The position numbers and the translations under genes were made by a program. Shown piece after piece: positions 17,973-26,919 of a stretch of DNA of 64,000 bases. Origin of the DNA: Flavobacterium nitratireducens (GTDB lineage Bacteria > Bacteroidota > Bacteroidia > Flavobacteriales > Flavobacteriaceae); contig NZ_CP121111.1 in assembly GCF_029625335.1 (NCBI RefSeq), forward strand, positions 1,798,001-1,862,000, in the 5' to 3' direction. Each line of letters starts with the position of its first letter. The stretch's first letter is position 1. Below the pieces are notes generated by a model. It was given only the letters and a program-made list of their open reading frames with translations. It made no database searches and was not told the origin of the DNA.

Positions 17973-20398
17973 CTATTTAGTTGAAGATAAAGTCAGTTTA
18001 CCCGATTTTAAACCTGCTCCTTTTACTTCTAGTTGGATGTCTCCAGCGGTGGTTTTCGATTTCACCAATACAACCAATTTTCCGCTAAACAATTTCATGG
18101 TGTCCTTATGGAACATTTCGAGTGAAGTCGCATCTCCATTACAAGCGGCGCGGTACGTACCTGCTCCTGACACTTTAAATTTTAATTGGTTCGTGGCTGT
18201 TGGACAAGGCACTCCATTTTTATCCACTACAGAAACCGTCACAAACGATATATCCTCGCCATCGGCTGTGATGGTTTTTCGGTCAGTATCCAAAACAATT
18301 TGGTACGGTTGACCAGCGGTTCGGATTTCCTTTTCTTCAGCCACTTTTCCATTGTCATCATAAGCCACCACTTTTACCGTTCCTGGTTCATATTTTACAT
18401 CCATCCACATTAGGCGGTAACGGTTTTGCGGAGTGTTTTTGTTTTTGGTTTGCACGCCCATACTTTTGCCATTGATAAAAAGTTCGGCACTGTTGTAACT
18501 GGTATACACAAAAACAGGTGTTGTTTGTCCCTCGCGACCTTCCCAGTTCCAATGGGGTAAAATGTGTAGCGTAGTTGCCTTGGTGTTCCAACGGCTTCGG
18601 TACAAATAATAACGGTCTTTCGGTAAGCCTGCTAAATCGTTAATTCCGAAATAAGAACTACGAGACGGCCAGCTTTCGTCATAAGGTGTTGGTTCGCCCA
18701 AATAATCAAATCCTGTCCAAACGAATTCACCAATTACCCAAGGTTTATCATCCTGAAGTACAAAATCTTCATCGGGAACATTGGACCAACTACAGGCTTC
18801 CAAATCATACGATGAAGATTGAAAGTCTGGATATTGCTTCATTTTTTCTTGTACTACAGGAAATTTGTAAATCCCTCTAGAACTCACGGTTGAAGCGGTT
18901 TCGGAACCCAAAATGAATCCTTGTGGGAATTTTTTGAATGCCTCATCATACAAATGCACGCGATAATTCAATCCTGGAATATCCAACAAAGCTCCAAAAC
19001 CAGACTCCATAGTCGCTTTCACTTGATCCATTCCTACGGTTACAGGACGCGTTGGATCTTCTCTATGAAAAATCTCCTGCAACCATTTGGCCCGTTTTAC
19101 ACCCGCTTCTCCCCACTGATCTGGGACTTCATTCCCTGAACTCCACATCACAATTGAGGGATGATTTCTTGTGGCTTGTACCAAATTCACTATGTCTTTT
19201 TCGGCATATTCGTCAAAAAAGCGATGGTAGCCGTTTTCTACTTTTGGTAAAACCCATTCATCGAAACTCTCTGCCAAAAACAAAAAGCCCATTTCGTCTG
19301 CCAACTCCAATTGCTCGAAAGAAGGCATATTATGCGAACTACGAATGGCATTACATCCCATATCTTTTAAAATGGTCAACTGTCTACGCAAAGCCGCTTT
19401 GTTTACCGCAGCACCAAGAGGTCCCAAATCGTGATGCAAACAAACCCCTTTGAATTTGGTCACTTTTCCATTAAGACTAAATCCTTTATTGGCTTCATAT
19501 TTAATTTCACGAATTCCAAATCGGGTGGCAACCTCATCTTTTAGTTCATTGCCAACATACAATTGAGCAACCGCTTTGTACAAATAAGGCGTTTCTGGGC
19601 TCCACAATTTTGGATTCTCTACTTTTAAATTTTGATCAAACTCTTTTCCGAAGCGTAAGGAAGATTCCTCTGCACTTACTTTGTGCCCTTCAGCATCAAA
19701 AATGGTGGTCACCAAACGTGTATTTTCACCAGAAGCTTTGGTCTTAATATTGACTTTGGCCACGGCATCGCTAATAAAAGGTGTCGTTATAAATTGCCCC
19801 CATTGGTCAATGCTTTCATTGTTCTTAATAATAACACTTACTTTTCGATACAAACCAGCTCCGGGATACCAACGGGAGGCAAATTCTTTATTGGATAACT
19901 TTACTGCTACAGTATTAGCGCCTTCTTGAATGAATCGAGAAACATCAAAATAAAAATAACTATAGCCATAAGCCCATTCTCCCACTTTTTTCCCATTCAA
20001 ATACACTTGAGGTTCACTCATAGCGCCTTCAAAAAGGAGTAGCACTATTTTCCCTTTGGCATCTTTAGGCAAAGTAAAAGTATTGCGATACCAAGCAGTG
20101 CCAATATGCGGCAAGGCACCTGTTCTTCCTGTTTTTTCGGTAGCTACATTTTCTCCATTTTGAACGATGGCTACATTTTGTATGTCCACTTTTTTATCAA
20201 AAGGACCATAAATTGCCCAATCGTGTGGAACAGTAACTGATTCCCATTTCGAGTCATTGAAGTTCGTTTTGAAAGCGTCTTCAAAATTTCCTTTTGAAAT
20301 TTCCAGCGGGCATCCAATACCTTTACCACTCGCGCTTGAGAGAAAGCCATGGTTGTGAAAATTATAAAAACCAACAAAAAAGAGGGTATTTTTTTCAT
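17973..20398 (-). pseudogene. Glycoside hydrolase family 2 beta-galactosidase, frameshifted near N-terminus
   Basis: Exported GH2 enzyme, about 808 aa when rejoined: signal peptide (MKKIPSFLLVFIIFTTMAFSQ), sugar-binding and Ig-like domains, TIM barrel, and C-terminal Ig-like domains. The general acid/base is Glu in SSGNEVPDQ (about residue 424) and the probable nucleophile is Glu in FILGSETAST (about residue 500). The frame breaks after WKFQKG: the + strand has CC at 20290-20291 where CCC would restore GNFEDAFKTNFNDSKWESV. It lies between GH53 genes and galK, so it probably cleaves galacto-oligosaccharides in the periplasm. The sequence alone does not exclude another beta-glycoside. Confidence 0.87.
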
Positions 20399-20533
20399 TT
20401 ATACAACATATTTTTGAACCATATAAGACATTTAAGGCAATATAAGGTTTTTATTTTAATCTATAGAGTTTCCTCATTTCTAACATTCAGAAATATGGTT
20501 TACTTATTTCGTCTTTATTCTGAATCCAATTCA

Positions 20534-21571
20534 TTATTCTTTAAAAGCATCCAATGCTGGTGAAGGTTTCCCATCTGGTTGCCACGCACTCAAGCCATAA
20601 CCACTCCAAGATTTGGCTCCTTGCGGTTCCCAATACAAAACGCCCAAACCTTTATGATCGGGAACGGCTCTTACGGCTTTGATCGTAGCATCTAGAAGTT
20701 CTTTGGTGTTTTGTACTTGTTCATCAACACCTCCGACTTCGACCACCATTACTTCTTTCTGATAACGTGAAGCCATATCGTTCAGATTCTTTTGTAAATC
20801 GGCTATGGTTTCTGAATAGTCTTTTTTAATCCAAAACGGATAATAAGACAAACCAATTACGTCATACTTTACTTGATGCTCGGTAGCTTTATCAAAAAAC
20901 CAACGGAATTTTTCGTTGTTGTTTCCTTCGTCTACGTGCACAATTACTTTGATTTTGGCATTCACAGCTTTGGTCGCTTCGTATCCTTTATTCAACAATT
21001 GCGCCAGTTGCGCCCAATTGTTCGTGCTCCCATCAGGCCAAAGCATTCCGCCTGGAATTTCATTTCCCACCTGAACCCATTCCGGAGTAACACCTGCTTT
21101 TTTTAAAGCGGTCAACACATCAAATGTATGTTCATACACTTTTTTCTGTAACGCATCGAATGATAAATTGACCCAAGCAGCAGGTTTGGCTTGTTTGGCG
21201 GGATCGGCCCAAGTATCGCTATAATGAAAATCGATCATAATGCGCATTTTGGCTTTTTGAGCACGCAAAGCCATAGCTACTGTTTCTTCCTTACTGCAAT
21301 GACCGCTTACTTTATCTTGGCTTGGATTGACAAATACACGCAAACGAATGGTATTCATTCCGCGTTCTTTTAGCAATTGCAAACAATCTTTTTCCTTTCC
21401 GTCGGTATCATAAAAACGATAGCCCGTAGCTTCCATTTGCGGCAACCAACTCACGTCGGCTCCTTTGGCGAAAGCCATTTTATTTTTCTTTTGTGCCAAA
21501 GCGATAGTGGTACTACTTATAAAAAGAAGCAGTAGCACTATTCTTTGAAAAACGCTAATTGTAGTATTCAT
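20534..21571 (-). CDS. Arabinogalactan endo-beta-1,4-galactanase, GH53
   Basis: A 345-aa secreted endo-galactanase with a signal peptide (residues 1-27, ending ALAQ). The GH53 acid/base is Glu171 in WVQVGNEIPGGMLWPDG and the nucleophile is Glu278 in VMVVEVGG. Other family marks are GADVSWLPQMEATG near the mature N-terminus and NTIRLRVFVNP. It follows the second GH53 gene after two bases, so the two are co-translated. It probably hydrolyses pectic galactan outside the cell or in the periplasm. Confidence 0.94.
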   Translation of the reverse strand: MNTTISVFQRIVLLLLFISSTTIALAQKKNKMAFAKGADVSWLPQMEATGYRFYDTDGKEKDCLQLLKERGMNTIRLRVFVNPSQDKVSGHCSKEETVAMALRAQKAKMRIMIDFHYSDTWADPAKQAKPAAWVNLSFDALQKKVYEHTFDVLTALKKAGVTPEWVQVGNEIPGGMLWPDGSTNNWAQLAQLLNKGYEATKAVNAKIKVIVHVDEGNNNEKFRWFFDKATEHQVKYDVIGLSYYPFWIKKDYSETIADLQKNLNDMASRYQKEVMVVEVGGVDEQVQNTKELLDATIKAVRAVPDHKGLGVLYWEPQGAKSWSGYGLSAWQPDGKPSPALDAFKE

Positions 21572-21573
21572 AA

Positions 21574-22671
21574 CTAATTGGTAAATGCTTGCAAAACGGG
21601 CAATGCTTTATTTGAAAAATCATAGAATGCCTGATTTTCGAAAGTAGACCCATTAGTAGCTTGGTTGCCTTTGAAAGAAACCCATTCGCCTCCCCAATAC
21701 GCAAAACCTTGTCCGTAAGTAGATGATTTCACTAAATCTTTAATTGCCAAAACAAAGTTTTTTTGCCCCTCTGCTGTAGCTGGATAACCACTAACTAATT
21801 GTGAATCTAACCCAACAATATTATTCGTCCAGTCATTATAGCCCAATGTAAAAGGATAAGCTGTTTCTGCAATCAATACTTTTTTAGAAAAGTTTTTTCC
21901 TAAGGCATCAATAGTGTTTTTTATTGTGCCTAAATCTTTACCGTGCCATATTGGATAATACGACAAACCGATATAATCATAATCGACACTTTTTACTTTA
22001 GTAAAAAACCAATTAGTATCTGTAGCCGAAACACCTGCATAGTGAATCATAATTTTGGTACTTGGCGCTTTGCTTCGAATGGTAGTACTCATTGTTTTTA
22101 ACAAATCTATACATTGTGCTTCTTGATTGATTAAATGTCCTTGAGGCCATAGCAATCCGGTATTGATTTCGTTCCCGATTTGAATAATATCTGGATTAAT
22201 TTCGGTCAAAATAGTTGTGGTGTATGAAGCTACCGCAGCTTTCAAATCAGTAAACGATAAGTTTTTCCAAGCAGCTGGAGTGGTTTGAACCGCAGGATCT
22301 GCCCAATCGTCAGAATAGTGAACCGTTAACCAAACTTTTAAACCTGCTTTTTTTACTCGCTGTGCTAGAGTTTTTACTTCAGTCAACCCAGAATGTCCAT
22401 TGGCAGGGTCTTTCCACAAACGAATTCGGATGGTATTACAACCAGCAGTTTTTAATGTAGTCAACATGTCTTCGGTTTTTCCGTTGTTGGTAAAAACGAC
22501 ACCTGCCGCTTCTATTTCTGGTAAAAAAGAAATATCAGCCGCTTTGATAAAATCACTTGTTACTACAGGTGGCGTAACGGTTCCGCCATCGCTTTTTTCG
22601 CTATCGCTCGAACATGCTGTTTGCAACAAAACGCTTAGAAGAAGAACTATAGTTAAAAAGGTTTTTTTCAT
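21574..22671 (-). CDS. Arabinogalactan endo-beta-1,4-galactanase, GH53, lipoprotein
   Basis: A 365-aa GH53 enzyme with a lipoprotein signal peptide (LLSVLLQTAC, Cys20). The residues after Cys are Ser/Asp/Glu-rich (SSDSEKSDGG), compatible with a Bacteroidota surface-export signal. Acid/base Glu168 is in IIQIGNEINTGLLWPQG and nucleophile Glu269 in KVLIAETAYP. It is paralogous to the downstream GH53. One lipid-anchored and one soluble enzyme would let cuts occur both at the cell surface and further in; this split is inferred. Confidence 0.93.
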   Translation of the reverse strand: MKKTFLTIVLLLSVLLQTACSSDSEKSDGGTVTPPVVTSDFIKAADISFLPEIEAAGVVFTNNGKTEDMLTTLKTAGCNTIRIRLWKDPANGHSGLTEVKTLAQRVKKAGLKVWLTVHYSDDWADPAVQTTPAAWKNLSFTDLKAAVASYTTTILTEINPDIIQIGNEINTGLLWPQGHLINQEAQCIDLLKTMSTTIRSKAPSTKIMIHYAGVSATDTNWFFTKVKSVDYDYIGLSYYPIWHGKDLGTIKNTIDALGKNFSKKVLIAETAYPFTLGYNDWTNNIVGLDSQLVSGYPATAEGQKNFVLAIKDLVKSSTYGQGFAYWGGEWVSFKGNQATNGSTFENQAFYDFSNKALPVLQAFTN

Positions 22672-22775
22672 ATTTGTAAAATTTATTTTTTAAAGGTCAA
22701 ATATGTTATAGCCTTTATTTATAAGTGTTTGTTTTCAACAAACCTGTTGTTAATGGCGATTTCATAATTAGGTAA

Positions 22776-23798
22776 TTAAATTGATTTGGATTGGAATTTA
22801 TAGGTCGTTTTTTGCGTGTAAACCTCTCCTTTTTTCAAAACAGCAGATGGGAAATGTGGGTGATTAGGTGCATCTGGGAAATTTTGAGTTTCAAAACAAA
22901 TTCCGCTTAACGCATGATACGAAGCATTCTCTTTTCCTTTTAAATCAGGTCCACAATTACCGCCTACATAAATATGAACGCCGGGTTGATCGGTATAAAC
23001 GTCCATTTTAATATTGGATAATGAACTAAAAAGTGTTGCTTTTACAGCTTCATTATTTTCAACCACAAAGGTATTATCGATGGTTGCAGGACATTTTTTA
23101 GCCGTTCTATAGTCAAAAACAGTATCTGCTACCTCTAAAATTTTACCGGTAGGAATACAATCCTCTCTGGTTTCTAAAACTTTTTGAGCATACACAATTA
23201 AATCTTGATTACTAACATCCGATTGATGTCCGTCAAGATTAAAATAACCATGATGCGTCAAATTAATAATCGTATCTTCAGTCGTTGTTGCCTTATAATC
23301 AAGGATTAATTCGTTTTCTTCAGATAATGTATAAGTCAAACTTACGGTAAGTTCTCCAGGATAATTTTCCTCATTAGCAGCACTACTATAACTCAAAGTG
23401 ATTGAAGGATTTTTGCCCGTAGTTACAGCCTCGACTTTCCATGTTTTTTTACTAAAGTTATTGATTCCTCCATGAAAAGAATTTGGTCCATTATTGATGG
23501 CTAATTGGTACGTTTTCCCGTTCAATTCAAATTTACCTTCATTAATTCTTCCCGCATAGCGTCCCACTGTTGTTCCGATATAAGGCGATCCATCTAGTTG
23601 AAAGGATTTTTCATAACCTTCAACCGAATCAAAACCTAAAACCACATCAATTAAATCACCATTTTTAGTTGGAATTTTTAAGGAGGTAACCGTAGCTCCA
23701 AAAGGTATTACTTTTGCCACTGCTCCATTTCCATTTGTTAATTCGTAAAAAGGAGCATCATAGTCCAGAGTGGATAAATTATTTTCAGAAGTTGACAT
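22776..23798 (-). CDS. galM: Aldose 1-epimerase (galactose mutarotase)
   Basis: A 340-aa GalM-family enzyme that converts beta- to alpha-galactose, the form used by GalK. The catalytic His lies in INLTHHGYFNLDGH and the catalytic Glu in GICFETQNFPDAPN. There is no signal peptide, so it is cytoplasmic. It is the first gene of the galactan operon, just after a good -7 box. Confidence 0.95.
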   Translation of the reverse strand: MSTSENNLSTLDYDAPFYELTNGNGAVAKVIPFGATVTSLKIPTKNGDLIDVVLGFDSVEGYEKSFQLDGSPYIGTTVGRYAGRINEGKFELNGKTYQLAINNGPNSFHGGINNFSKKTWKVEAVTTGKNPSITLSYSSAANEENYPGELTVSLTYTLSEENELILDYKATTTEDTIINLTHHGYFNLDGHQSDVSNQDLIVYAQKVLETREDCIPTGKILEVADTVFDYRTAKKCPATIDNTFVVENNEAVKATLFSSLSNIKMDVYTDQPGVHIYVGGNCGPDLKGKENASYHALSGICFETQNFPDAPNHPHFPSAVLKKGEVYTQKTTYKFQSKSI

Positions 23799-23830
23799 AT
23801 CTTTGGTTTTTTTATTTTGGGTTGGGAAAG

Positions 23831-23838
23831 CAAAAATA
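23831..23838 (-). promoter_or_regulatory. TAnnTTTG -7 box for the galactan/gal operon
   Basis: On the minus strand it reads TATTTTTG, 33 bases before the galM ATG. Upstream (higher coordinates, 23860-23930) are two ACCAG words 10 bases apart and an ACTGGG word, which could bind a regulator of this operon. Confidence 0.55.
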
Positions 23839-24013
23839 GGAACAAACTACACATATTATATACCAGCACCTACCAGTTTTTAAAAATAACCACTAGATAT
23901 AAACTGGGTATAATGCAATATTAAAGGGGGTAATTCCGCCCATTTAGACAAAAATAGAGCCTTTTTCTTTACTATAGACTAAAACCTCTGGAGGAAACGA
24001 AATAATTAAAAAC

Positions 24014-24042
24014 AAAAAAGCCTCTTTTTTCAAAGAGGCTTT
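24014..24042 (-). terminator. Terminator of the tRNA-Leu gene
   Basis: On the minus strand AAAGCCTCTTT pairs with AAAGAGGCTTT and a T run follows, one base after the tRNA 3' end. Confidence 0.8.
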
Positions 24043-24043
24043 G

Positions 24044-24123
24044 TACCCAGGACCGGGATCGAACCGGTACTCCTAAGAACTGGTGTTTGAGACCAGCGCG
24101 TCTACCAATTCCGCCACCTGGGC
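24044..24123 (-). tRNA. tRNA-Leu (anticodon CAA)
   Basis: On the minus strand the molecule starts GCCCAGGTGGCGGAATTGG, and its 7-bp acceptor stem closes with CCTGGGT and discriminator A. The D-loop segment GGTAGACGCG, the anticodon arm CTGGTCTCAAACACCAG (anticodon CAA, codon UUG), a long variable arm and the T-loop GGTTCGATCCC are all present, as expected for tRNA-Leu. CCA is not encoded. Confidence 0.95.
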
Positions 24124-24279
24124 ATAGGCTAAGAATAACGAATTATTCTATAGTGGTCAATAAGATTTTAAATAAACTCTAAAAGTCTTATCGTTTAAGA
24201 CGGTGCAAATGTAAAAAATAATATTAAAGTTTCTAACAAAATTAATGGAAATTTTACTTTCACAGTCAAATTAATTTTC

Positions 24280-24287
24280 TAAATTTG
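24280..24287 (+). promoter_or_regulatory. TAnnTTTG -7 box for prs-rplY
   Basis: TAAATTTG followed by CAG, about 120 bases before the prs ATG, so the leader would be about 115 bases. From the tRNA (24123) to 24408 I see nothing else except AT-rich DNA. Confidence 0.55.
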
Positions 24288-24408
24288 CAGCTCGTTAAAA
24301 CAGCATATACTAACTCACTACATCCGAGACATTTACAGGTTTTTTAGCTTTGAAAAAAAATCGAAATTAAAAAACACAAAACAAATCGGAGTAAAAACAA
24401 CAAATCAA

Positions 24409-25350
24409 ATGTCACAAAGAGAACCAGAAGCTAAAATTTTTGCTTGTTCAAAAAGTGTCTATCTAGCAGAAAAGATATCCGAAGCATACGGAATACCGCT
24501 AGGGAAAGTTTCTTTATCACATTATAGTGATGGTGAATTCCAACCATCATTTGAAGAATCAATAAGAGGATTACGCGTTTTTCTTATTGGATCTACATTT
24601 CCGAGCACCGAAAACTTAATGGAGTTATTGTTGATGATTGATGCTGCGAAACGTGCATCAGCAAGACATATTACTGCTGTGATGCCATACTTTGGTTGGG
24701 CTAGACAAGACAGAAAAGACAAACCTAGAGTACCAATTGGAGCAAAATTAATTGCTAAAATGCTTGAAGCTGCTGGTGCAACTAGAATTATGACCATGGA
24801 TTTACATGCTGATCAAATCCAGGGTTTCTTTGAAAAACCAGTAGACCATTTATTTGCTTCTACTATTTTCTTACCTTATGTAGAAAGCTTAAAGTTAGAC
24901 AACCTGACTATTGCTTCTCCAGATATGGGTGGTTCAAAGAGAGCTTATGCTTACTCAAAATTCTTAGCATCTGATGTTGTGATTTGCTACAAACAAAGAA
25001 AGCAAGCGAACGTTATCGACACTATGGAACTAATTGGGGAAGTAAAAGGTCGTAATGTTATCTTGGTTGATGACATGATTGATACGGGAGGAACACTTGC
25101 AAAAGCTGCCGATTTAATGATCGAAAGAGGTGCACTAAGCGTAAGAGCGATTTGCACACACGCCATATTATCGGGTAATGCTTATGAAAGAATTGAAGAA
25201 TCAAAACTTAGCGAGTTAATTGTTACTGATTCTATTCCTTTAAAGAAAGAATCTAAAAAAATCAGAGTGGTAAGTTGCGCTCCACTTTTTGCAGAAGTGA
25301 TGCACATGGTACAAAACAACAATTCCATCAGTGGAAAATTTATCATGTAA
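24409..25350 (+). CDS. prs: Ribose-phosphate pyrophosphokinase
   Basis: Cytoplasmic PRPP synthetase (313 aa) that makes 5-phosphoribosyl 1-diphosphate from ribose-5-phosphate and ATP for nucleotide, His and Trp synthesis. Motifs are the flexible-loop region PYFGWARQDRKDKPR, the metal site MTMDLHADQIQGFF, and the PRPP loop LVDDMIDTGGTL. It is followed after 31 bases by rplY, a frequent flavobacterial pair. Confidence 0.97.
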   Translation: MSQREPEAKIFACSKSVYLAEKISEAYGIPLGKVSLSHYSDGEFQPSFEESIRGLRVFLIGSTFPSTENLMELLLMIDAAKRASARHITAVMPYFGWARQDRKDKPRVPIGAKLIAKMLEAAGATRIMTMDLHADQIQGFFEKPVDHLFASTIFLPYVESLKLDNLTIASPDMGGSKRAYAYSKFLASDVVICYKQRKQANVIDTMELIGEVKGRNVILVDDMIDTGGTLAKAADLMIERGALSVRAICTHAILSGNAYERIEESKLSELIVTDSIPLKKESKKIRVVSCAPLFAEVMHMVQNNNSISGKFIM

Positions 25351-25381
25351 AAAAGAGTATTAATAACTATAAATATTTAAA

Positions 25382-25993
25382 ATGAAATCGATTACAATTA
25401 AAGGATCAGAAAGAGAAAGCGTGGGCAAAGTTGCTACTAAAGCCTTACGTAATGCTGGAGCGGTTCCTTGCGTGTTATACGGAGGAGATCAACCAGTTCA
25501 TTTTTCAGCAGAAGAAAAAGCATTCAAAAACTTGGTTTACACTCCAAACGCTCACACAGTTGTGATCGACCTTGGAAACGGTAAAACTTTCAATGCTATC
25601 TTACAAGACATTCAAGTTCACCCAGTTTCTGACAAAATCTTACACATTGACTTCTTTCAATTATTTGATAATAAAGAAATCACTATCGAAGTTCCTGTTA
25701 AAATCACTGGTAACTCTAAAGGAGTTATGGCCGGAGGAGATTTACGTATCAACAACCGTAAATTAAAAGTTAAAGCTTTACCTAAAAATCTTCCTGATTT
25801 TGTGGAAGCTGATATCACTCCTCTTGACATGGGTAACAAATTATATGTTACTAAAGTACCTACACCAGACTTCAAAATCATGCACCCAGACAACACAGTT
25901 ATCTGCCAAGTGAAGATGTCTCGTGCAGCTATGAAAGCAGCTCAAGAAGCAGCAAAAGCAGCAAAAGCACCTGCAAAAGGAAAGAAAAAATAA
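25382..25993 (+). CDS. rplY: 50S ribosomal protein L25/Ctc
   Basis: A 203-aa long-form L25 (Ctc/TL5 type) that binds 5S rRNA. The N-terminal L25 beta-barrel covers residues 1-90 ([32 protein letters not shown]) and the C-terminal TL5 domain follows to about residue 180. The tail is Ala/Lys-rich. It is co-transcribed with prs and ends at a terminator. Confidence 0.95.
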   Translation: MKSITIKGSERESVGKVATKALRNAGAVPCVLYGGDQPVHFSAEEKAFKNLVYTPNAHTVVIDLGNGKTFNAILQDIQVHPVSDKILHIDFFQLFDNKEITIEVPVKITGNSKGVMAGGDLRINNRKLKVKALPKNLPDFVEADITPLDMGNKLYVTKVPTPDFKIMHPDNTVICQVKMSRAAMKAAQEAAKAAKAPAKGKKK

Positions 25994-26012
25994 TCTTTTT
26001 TCAATCATACTT

Positions 26013-26047
26013 AAAAGCATCAGTTATCCAACTGGTGCTTTTTTTTT
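26013..26047 (+). terminator. Terminator of prs-rplY
   Basis: AAAAGCATCAGTT pairs with AACTGGTGCTTTT and a long T run follows, 20 bases after the rplY stop. Confidence 0.85.
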
Positions 26048-26084
26048 GATTAAAAGCGAAAGACAAGGATTACCAGCAAACAAG

Positions 26085-26145
26085 ATTCCCGCTATCGCCT
26101 ATATCTCTCCACTACGTTACGAGGATAGCGGCTCTATCGGGGCTA
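26085..26145 (-). repeat. Dispersed palindromic intergenic element (TAGCCCCGATAG type), copy 2
   Basis: On the minus strand it begins TAGCCCCGATAGAGCCGC and ends GATAGCGGGAATCT. These ends match the element at 2691-2767, with a different internal stem. A 67-codon open frame across it is a by-product of the repeat and not a gene. Confidence 0.6.
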
Positions 26146-26245
26146 ATTTGGGTTTTATAGTTTTGTATTTGTCATTAATAACCGGAAAACTCAAAAAATT
26201 AGCAACTCTGAAACTTAGAAACTTCAAAAAAACTATTTTTGCAAA

Positions 26246-26872
26246 ATGAAAAACTGGTTCAAAAAGCTGTTTTCAAAAACAAAAACAGAGAACAACACAA
26301 CTGATATGAAGAAATTTTTAATTGTAGGCTTAGGAAATATCGGAGCCGAATATGTAAATACACGTCACAACATTGGTTTTAAAGTATTGGATCATTTAGC
26401 CAAAAAAGAAAATCTTGATTTCCAAACCGTAAAATTGGGTTCACTCGCCGAATACAAATTCAAAGGAAGAAGCTTTTTTTTATTAAAACCCAATACCTAC
26501 ATGAATTTAAGCGGTAAAGCGGTTCAATATTGGATGGAAAAAGAAAACATCCCATTGGAAAACGTATTCGTAATTACTGATGATTTGAATTTACCCTTTG
26601 GTACCATACGAATCAAGCCTAAAGGCAGCGACGGTGGACATAACGGACTTAAAAATATTAACCTGGTACTAAACACCAATCAATACACTCGTTTCCGATT
26701 TGGTATTAGCGATGAATTCAAAAAAGGAAAACAAGTAGATTATGTTTTAGGCGAATGGAACTCTGCCGAAAATGAAGCCCTTCCAGAACGATTAGAAATA
26801 GCTTCAGAAGTGATAAAATCATTTGGAACAGCTGGACTAGAAAACACAATGACAACATTTAATGGTAAATAA
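26246..26872 (+). CDS. pth: Peptidyl-tRNA hydrolase
   Basis: Pth recycles peptidyl-tRNA by cutting the ester bond. The core MKKFLIVGLGNIGAEYVNTRHNIGF holds the substrate Asn and the catalytic His, KPNTYMNLSG the next conserved Asn, and DDLNLPFGTIRIKPKGSDGG the catalytic Asp. The ORF from 26246 gives 208 aa with a 21-residue Lys-rich lead; an alternative ATG at 26309 gives the usual core of about 187 aa. Both are possible; the shorter form matches the general family, while the basic lead could touch tRNA. Confidence 0.94.
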   Translation: MKNWFKKLFSKTKTENNTTDMKKFLIVGLGNIGAEYVNTRHNIGFKVLDHLAKKENLDFQTVKLGSLAEYKFKGRSFFLLKPNTYMNLSGKAVQYWMEKENIPLENVFVITDDLNLPFGTIRIKPKGSDGGHNGLKNINLVLNTNQYTRFRFGISDEFKKGKQVDYVLGEWNSAENEALPERLEIASEVIKSFGTAGLENTMTTFNGK

Positions 26873-26902
26873 AAAAAGGCGAGAACAAACACTCGCCTTT
26901 TT
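26873..26902. terminator. Bidirectional terminator between pth and the metalloprotease
   Basis: AAAAAGGCGAG pairs with CTCGCCTTTTT. It lies between convergent genes and has a T run in both directions. Confidence 0.85.
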
Positions 26903-26919
26903 CATTGATTCATAACACA

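Noticed and set aside
24124..24408. Riboswitch in the prs leader
   Set aside because: The leader is AT-rich with no stable conserved fold that I can recognise.
26046..26249. 67-codon open frame between rplY and pth
   Set aside because: It lies across a terminator and the palindromic repeat copy; composition is not protein-like and it overlaps the pth start.
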